Assembly: GCA_041071465.1 (NCBI GenBank) | Contig: CP163498.1 | Coordinates: forward strand, 3,924,001 to 3,988,000 | Origin: Pseudomonas putida | Lineage (GTDB): Bacteria > Pseudomonadota > Gammaproteobacteria > Pseudomonadales > Pseudomonadaceae | Direction of reading: 5' to 3' | Length of the DNA: 64,000 bases | Part shown: piece after piece, positions 60,233-64,000 of the stretch | Numbering within the stretch: the stretch's first letter is position 1 | Layout: each line of letters starts with the position of its first letter | Made by a program: the position numbers and the translations under genes | Notes under the pieces: generated by a model | Seen by the model: the letters and a program-made list of their open reading frames with translations, nothing else | Databases searched by the model: none | What the model was told of the DNA's origin: nothing

Positions 60233-61903
60233 TCAGCCCTTGAGCAGGGTAAGCAGCAGTATCAGATTGATCAGCAACGACAGCAGGGCCAGCGTGCGCC
60301 ACACTTTCACCGGCTCGCGCTCAAGCAGTGGGCGTGGTCGGCTGGGCAGTTCCTGACGGTCGCCGCGTTCGAGCAGCAGCAACCAGTGCTCGGCGGTTTC
60401 GAAGCGCTGGGCAGGGTCGACCGCCAGGGCCTGTTGCAGGTTGTGCTGCAACCATTCCGGCAGGTCGGGGCGATAGCGCGAGGCGTTGACCGGCTGGCCG
60501 AAGCGCGGGCGTTGAAAGGCTTCTATCTCGCCGTACGGGTAGTGGCCGGTCAGCAGGTGGTACAGCGTCACGCCCACTGCATACAAGTCCTGGCGCGGGC
60601 TGGGTGGCAGGCCATCGAACGCTTCCGGGGCGATGTACGAGGGCGTGCCGGGCAGCTCGTGCAGCGGGTCTTCGGACAGGCCCGGGCAATAGGCCAGGCC
60701 GAAGTCCAGCAGGCGCAGTTGGCCATCGCGGCCCAGGTGCAGGTTGTCGGGCTTGATGTCGCGGTGCAGCAAGTTGCGCCGGTGCAGCACGCCAACTGCC
60801 TGTAGCAGTTGCCGAGCGACCTCCAGCCATTGCGCCAAAGGCAGCGGGCCGTGTGCGGCCAGCAGTGCCGCCAGGCTTTGGCCGGGGTATTCGCGCATCA
60901 CGTAGTACAGGTGCTGGCGCTGGCTGGCGGCGTGCAGCTCGGGGAAGTGCCGGCCAGCGATGCGGCGCAGGAACCACTCCTCCAGCAACAGGCCTTGCGC
61001 TGCCCCCGCTTCCTGTTCGCGCGCAGCGGGCAGGGTTTTGAGCAGCCACGGTTGGTTCTGGCTATCGCGCACTTGGTACAGCAGGGACTGGCGGCTGTGT
61101 GCATGCAGTTTTTCAACCTTCCAGCCGTCTATCACCTGGCCTTCACGCAGCGGGCCGGGCACTGGCCATTCTTGCAGCTGTGCCAGGGTATCGCCCAGGT
61201 TGGCTGGGCCCAGTTGCTCGACGTGCACCAGCAAGGCGCTGGCGTTGTCCTGGCTGCCATTGAGGTGCGCGCTGGCAACCAGGGTGTCGGCGGCCAGTTG
61301 CAGATCAGGCTGCTCGCGCAGCACGGCCTGGATGTGTTGCTCGCCCAGGCTGGCCCAGACCCCGTCGCTGAGCAGCAGAAAGCACTCGCCCGGCTGCAGC
61401 TCGCCTTCCAGGTAATCCACCAGCAGGTGCTGGTCCAGGCCCAGCGCGCGTTTGAGTACGTGCTGCATGCCCGGCTGGTCCCATACATGGTCTTCGCTAA
61501 GGCACTGCAGGTTCTCATCGTGCCAGCGGTACACCCGGCAGTCGCCAACGTGGGCCAGGGTAAAGCGCCGGCCGCGCAACACCAGCGCGCTAAGGGTGGT
61601 CAGCAATGGCTGGCCGCTGCCCTGGGCACGCAACCAGCGGTTTTGCGCCAGCAACAGGCGGTCGAGGGCCTGGGCGACGCTCCAGGTGGCCGGAGTGGCG
61701 TAGTAATCCAGGGCCAGCGCCTGCAGGCTGGCTCGCGCTGCCAGGCCGCCGTCGGCGCATTGGCTGACGCCATCGGCCAGGGCGAACAGGTAGCCTTTGC
61801 TGGCGGCCAGCTCTGGCGCCGGGGTAACCAGGCGCAGGGCGTCCTGGTTTTCCGCGCGAGGCCCAGTGGCGCTGGCTTGGGCAAAGCTCAATTGCAGGCT
61901 CAT
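60233..61903 (-). CDS. PP2C phosphatase-Ser/Thr kinase fusion, membrane-anchored
   Basis: A 556-residue two-domain protein. Residues ~1-235 are a PP2C-type phosphatase (AENQDALRL, FALADGVSQCADGG, HVGDCRVYRW, LLSDGVWASL, SQDNASALLV). Residues ~260-515 are a Hanks-type kinase (HRDIKPDN at about 378-385, LLDFGLAYCPG, GTPSYIAPEAFDG). A C-terminal transmembrane helix follows an Arg-rich stretch. The phosphatase may reset the kinase or its targets. It lies between nasA (1-base gap) and cobA (26-base gap) on one transcript, suggesting phospho-control of nitrate assimilation; the substrate is unknown. Confidence 0.9.
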   Translation of the reverse strand: MSLQLSFAQASATGPRAENQDALRLVTPAPELAASKGYLFALADGVSQCADGGLAARASLQALALDYYATPATWSVAQALDRLLLAQNRWLRAQGSGQPLLTTLSALVLRGRRFTLAHVGDCRVYRWHDENLQCLSEDHVWDQPGMQHVLKRALGLDQHLLVDYLEGELQPGECFLLLSDGVWASLGEQHIQAVLREQPDLQLAADTLVASAHLNGSQDNASALLVHVEQLGPANLGDTLAQLQEWPVPGPLREGQVIDGWKVEKLHAHSRQSLLYQVRDSQNQPWLLKTLPAAREQEAGAAQGLLLEEWFLRRIAGRHFPELHAASQRQHLYYVMREYPGQSLAALLAAHGPLPLAQWLEVARQLLQAVGVLHRRNLLHRDIKPDNLHLGRDGQLRLLDFGLAYCPGLSEDPLHELPGTPSYIAPEAFDGLPPSPRQDLYAVGVTLYHLLTGHYPYGEIEAFQRPRFGQPVNASRYRPDLPEWLQHNLQQALAVDPAQRFETAEHWLLLLERGDRQELPSRPRPLLEREPVKVWRTLALLSLLINLILLLTLLKG

Positions 61904-61904
61904 C

Positions 61905-63116
61905 TCAGACCCGTGCTGCCGTGACTGCAGCCGAGCCCCAGGTGGTGCGCCAGCGCTGTTTCACGCCATGAAGGCCAAACCACGCCAGCAGGCCCAGGCT
62001 GGCGAACAGCCACAAGCCAAGTTGGTAGTCGCCGGTGTGCTGCTTGATAGTGCCAAGCCCGGCCGCCAGCAGGAAACCGCCAATGCCGCCGGCCATGCCG
62101 ATCAGCCCGGTCATTACACCGATTTCCTGGCGAAAGCGTTGCGGCACCAGCTGGAACACCGCGCCGTTGCCGGCGCCCAGGCCAAGCATGGCGCTGACGA
62201 ACAGCATCAGTGCGGCTGCGGCAGAGGGCAGGTTGAAACCAACTGCGGCGATGCAGATAGCTGCCACGCTGTACATACCCAACAGGGTACGGATGCCGCC
62301 AAAACGGTCAGCCAGCGCGCCGCCGAGCGGGCGCATCAGGCTGCCGGCGAACACGCAAGCTGCGGTGTAATAGCCGGCGGTGATCGGGCTCAGGCCGTAC
62401 TGGTCGCTGAAATAGCCGGGCAGGGCGCTGGCCAGGCCGATGAAGCCACCGAAGGTGACGCTGTAGAAGAACATGAACCACCAGCTGTCTCGGTCACCCA
62501 GGGCCTTGAGGTAGTCGGCCATGGCTTTCGGTTTGGGCCGTTGTGGGGCGTTACGCGCCAGCAGGGCGAACACCGCCAGCGCCAGTGTCAACGGGATCAG
62601 CGCAAAGCCGAACACATTGTTCCAGCCAAAGCCTGCAGCCAGCGCCGGCGCCAGCAGGGCGGCGAACACGGTGCCAGAGTTGCCGGCGCCGGCGATGCCC
62701 ATGGCCTTGCCCTGGTGCTGTGGCGGGTACCACTGCGAAGCCAGTGGCAGCGACACAGCGAACGAAGCACCCGCGAACCCCAGAAACACCCCCAGCAGCA
62801 GCGCTTGTTCATAGCTGTGCACGCCCAGGTGCCAGGCTGCGGCCAGTGCGACGATAACCACCACCTGGCCGATCAGGCCGGCGGTCTTGGGTGACAGGCG
62901 GTCCACCAGCACGCCCATGGCAAAGCGCAGGATAGCCCCGGCCAGGATCGGCATGGCCACCATCAGGCCCCGTTGTTGTGCGCTCAGTTGCAGGTCGGCA
63001 GCAATCTGCACCGCCAGTGGGCCCAGCAGGTACCACACCATGAAGCTGAGGTCGAAGTACAGGAACGCGGCGAACAGCGTGGGCACATGCCCGGATTTCC
63101 AGAAGCTGGTACTCAT
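61905..63116 (-). CDS. nasA: nitrate/nitrite transporter NasA (NNP family)
   Basis: A 403-residue MFS protein starting MSTSFWKSGHVPTLFAAFLY, with 12 helices and the NNP nitrate signatures AGAGNSGTVFAALLAPALA and GLGAGNGAVFQLVP. It imports nitrate for assimilation. The upstream leader (63117-63240) carries a terminator-like hairpin and a sigma-54-type promoter, fitting control by nitrogen status and by NasT antitermination. The gene ends one base before the kinase gene. Confidence 0.93.
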   Translation of the reverse strand: MSTSFWKSGHVPTLFAAFLYFDLSFMVWYLLGPLAVQIAADLQLSAQQRGLMVAMPILAGAILRFAMGVLVDRLSPKTAGLIGQVVVIVALAAAWHLGVHSYEQALLLGVFLGFAGASFAVSLPLASQWYPPQHQGKAMGIAGAGNSGTVFAALLAPALAAGFGWNNVFGFALIPLTLALAVFALLARNAPQRPKPKAMADYLKALGDRDSWWFMFFYSVTFGGFIGLASALPGYFSDQYGLSPITAGYYTAACVFAGSLMRPLGGALADRFGGIRTLLGMYSVAAICIAAVGFNLPSAAAALMLFVSAMLGLGAGNGAVFQLVPQRFRQEIGVMTGLIGMAGGIGGFLLAAGLGTIKQHTGDYQLGLWLFASLGLLAWFGLHGVKQRWRTTWGSAAVTAARV

Positions 63117-63146
63117 CGAACACCTCACTCGGCAATGCAACGGAAC

Positions 63147-63199
63147 GAAAAAGACGCCGCCACCCGCTCCACGGGGGTGGAGGGGAGAGCGACGTCTTT
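63147..63199 (-). terminator. leader terminator upstream of nasA (NasT antitermination target)
   Basis: On the minus strand AAAGACGTCGC is followed by an inner hairpin (CTCCAC-CCCC-GTGGAG), then GGCGGCGTCTTTTT. The outer stem ends in a T run, 30 bases before nasA. A terminator inside the leader of a gene next to nasT (ANTAR protein) is the known antitermination layout. I could not fix the two hexaloop hairpins that ANTAR proteins bind. Confidence 0.75.
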
Positions 63200-63249
63200 G
63201 TCGGGAATTAAGTGGGGCAACCGCCGTTGGCTACCGGTGATGTTTGTTC

Positions 63250-63265
63250 AGCAAGAGATGGGCCA
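63250..63265 (-). promoter_or_regulatory. sigma-54 type promoter for nasA
   Basis: Minus strand TGGCCCATCTCTTGCT: the GG and GC elements are exactly 10 bases apart as in TGGCAC-N5-TTGCW, with TGGC and TTGCT matched. Transcription would start near 63238, giving a ~120-base leader before nasA. No NtrC site was recognised by eye. Confidence 0.6.
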
Positions 63266-63319
63266 AGTGTTGGCGTGCCTATGGGTTTTCAGTGCCTGTG
63301 AGGTCTCAGGCCAGGCGCA

Positions 63320-63895
63320 TTACCCCAGCATCTCGTGCATGGCAATGATCTGTTCGGCCACCTGGATCAGCTTCTGCTGCCGGCTCATGGCCTGTCGGCG
63401 CATCAAGGTGTACGCCTGCTCTTCGTTGCAATCCTTCATCTTCATCAGCAAGCCCTTGGCCTGCTCGATACGCTTGCGCTCGGCCAGTTGCTGATCGCGC
63501 GCCAGCAGCTGCGCTTTCAGTGCCTGGTCGCTTTCGAAGCGGGCCATGGCCACATCCAGGATCGGCTGCAGCCGCGCCGCATGGATGCCCTCTACGATAT
63601 AGGCGCTCACCCCTGCCTGTATCGCCTGACGCATCACTCCGGGGTCGTGCTCGTCAGTAAACAGCACGATGGGGCGTGGCTGGTCACGGCTGACCAGTAC
63701 TACCTGCTCCATCACATCGCGGTCGGGTGAGTCGGTGTCGATCAGCACCACGTCCGGGCGCACTGTTTCGACGCAGGCGGGCAGGTCGATGGTCAGGTCT
63801 GGGGCTTCGATGACTTCGAAGCCTGCCTCGCTCAATGCTGCCTTGAGGCGGCCGAGTTTGTTCTGGGTGTCGTCGATCAGCAGGATGCGCAACAT
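63320..63895 (-). CDS. nasT: NasT, ANTAR-domain antiterminator
   Basis: A 191-residue protein starting MLRILLIDDTQNKLGRLKAA. It has an N-terminal receiver-like domain (VVLIDTDSPDRDV) and a C-terminal ANTAR RNA-binding domain (ERKRIEQAKGLLMKMKDCNE, then AYTLMRRQAMSRQQKLIQVA). NasT binds leader RNA to prevent early termination of nas genes; NasS, encoded just upstream, holds it inactive without nitrate. The leader terminator before nasA is its probable target. Confidence 0.93.
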   Translation of the reverse strand: MLRILLIDDTQNKLGRLKAALSEAGFEVIEAPDLTIDLPACVETVRPDVVLIDTDSPDRDVMEQVVLVSRDQPRPIVLFTDEHDPGVMRQAIQAGVSAYIVEGIHAARLQPILDVAMARFESDQALKAQLLARDQQLAERKRIEQAKGLLMKMKDCNEEQAYTLMRRQAMSRQQKLIQVAEQIIAMHEMLG

Positions 63896-63906
63896 GCTGG
63901 TCTCCC

Positions 63907-64000
63907 TCACAGGCCGACACGGGCATTGGGCTGGTCGCCCAAGGCGTGCAGGCTGAAACTGCGGGCATAGCCGTAGGGGTCGCTGCCGTCCCAGCGGGTG
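63907..64000 (-). CDS. nasS: NasS nitrate-sensor protein, C-terminal fragment
   Basis: About 30 C-terminal codons ending in SFSLHALGDQPNARVGL and TGA at 63907-63909, 11 bases before the nasT ATG. The frame runs off the window edge. The identification rests on its place directly before nasT; NasS is a nitrate-binding NrtA-like protein that sequesters NasT. The fragment is too short for independent proof. Confidence 0.6.
   Translation of the reverse strand, partial: TRWDGSDPYGYARSFSLHALGDQPNARVGL

Overview
The window is about 64 kb of high-GC, gene-dense chromosome from a Pseudomonas of the P. putida group. The evidence is protein family content (CrfX-CmpX-SigX-OprF, GdhB, FecIRA-type genes, OprD porin), two families of putida-type REP palindromes, and a gene order that matches my memory of roughly PP_2020 to PP_2094 in P. 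putida KT2440 (recalled, not searched). I see no rRNA, tRNA, CRISPR array, prophage or insertion sequence, and no gene-free stretch longer than 300 bases once frameshifted genes are counted.

Layout. 1-2126: end of an RND-superfamily exporter, a small pseudomonad protein, an exported lactonase-type beta-propeller, a small secreted protein and a REP pair. 2150-7618 (minus): broken GST-like gene, then sbcC and sbcD, the Mre11/Rad50-type nuclease. 7744-14556 (minus): moxR, DUF58, DUF4381, batA, batB, batD, a tightly overlapped MoxR AAA/VWA operon. 14784-16093: a DUF2235 lipase-like protein. 16123-20403 (minus): uncharacterised operon of class II aldolase, DapA-type lyase, BenE-type permease and MFS carrier, with a TGACAC palindrome upstream. 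20587-23999: acetyltransferase, two-domain phosphatase/mannitol-1-phosphate dehydrogenase, small proteins. 24103-30362: LysR regulator divergent from PrpF/GalD-type isomerase, DAACS carrier, CitMHS carrier and OprD porin, a candidate carboxylate-use system. 30415-35637: CsbD protein and SoxR divergent from an RND pump. 35662-38132: GntR, GNAT and LysR genes. 38129-42166 (minus): FecI sigma, FecR and TonB receptor. 42275-44897: lysA and its activator lysR around a 24-bp palindrome, and a small conserved protein. 45171-53589: gdhB, then ppsR divergent from ppsA. 53691-59369: hydrolase, rraA, zntB, crfX, cmpX, sigX, oprF. 59466-64000 (minus): nitrate assimilation block nasS-nasT-nasA-kinase-cobA, with a sigma-54 type promoter and terminator-containing leader ahead of nasA.

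Together the genes serve DNA repair, envelope integrity (Bat proteins, SigX/OprF), carbon acid uptake and gluconeogenic control (PpsR/PpsA), iron signalling, lysine and glutamate metabolism, redox-triggered efflux and nitrate assimilation.

Data quality matters here. Eight otherwise well conserved genes (GST-like, batB, moxR, DUF2235, benE-like, LysR at 37202, lysA, gdhB) are each split by one small indel, most in a short run of one base. That pattern points to residual sequencing error more than real gene decay, so I report them as frameshifted genes with their full extents.
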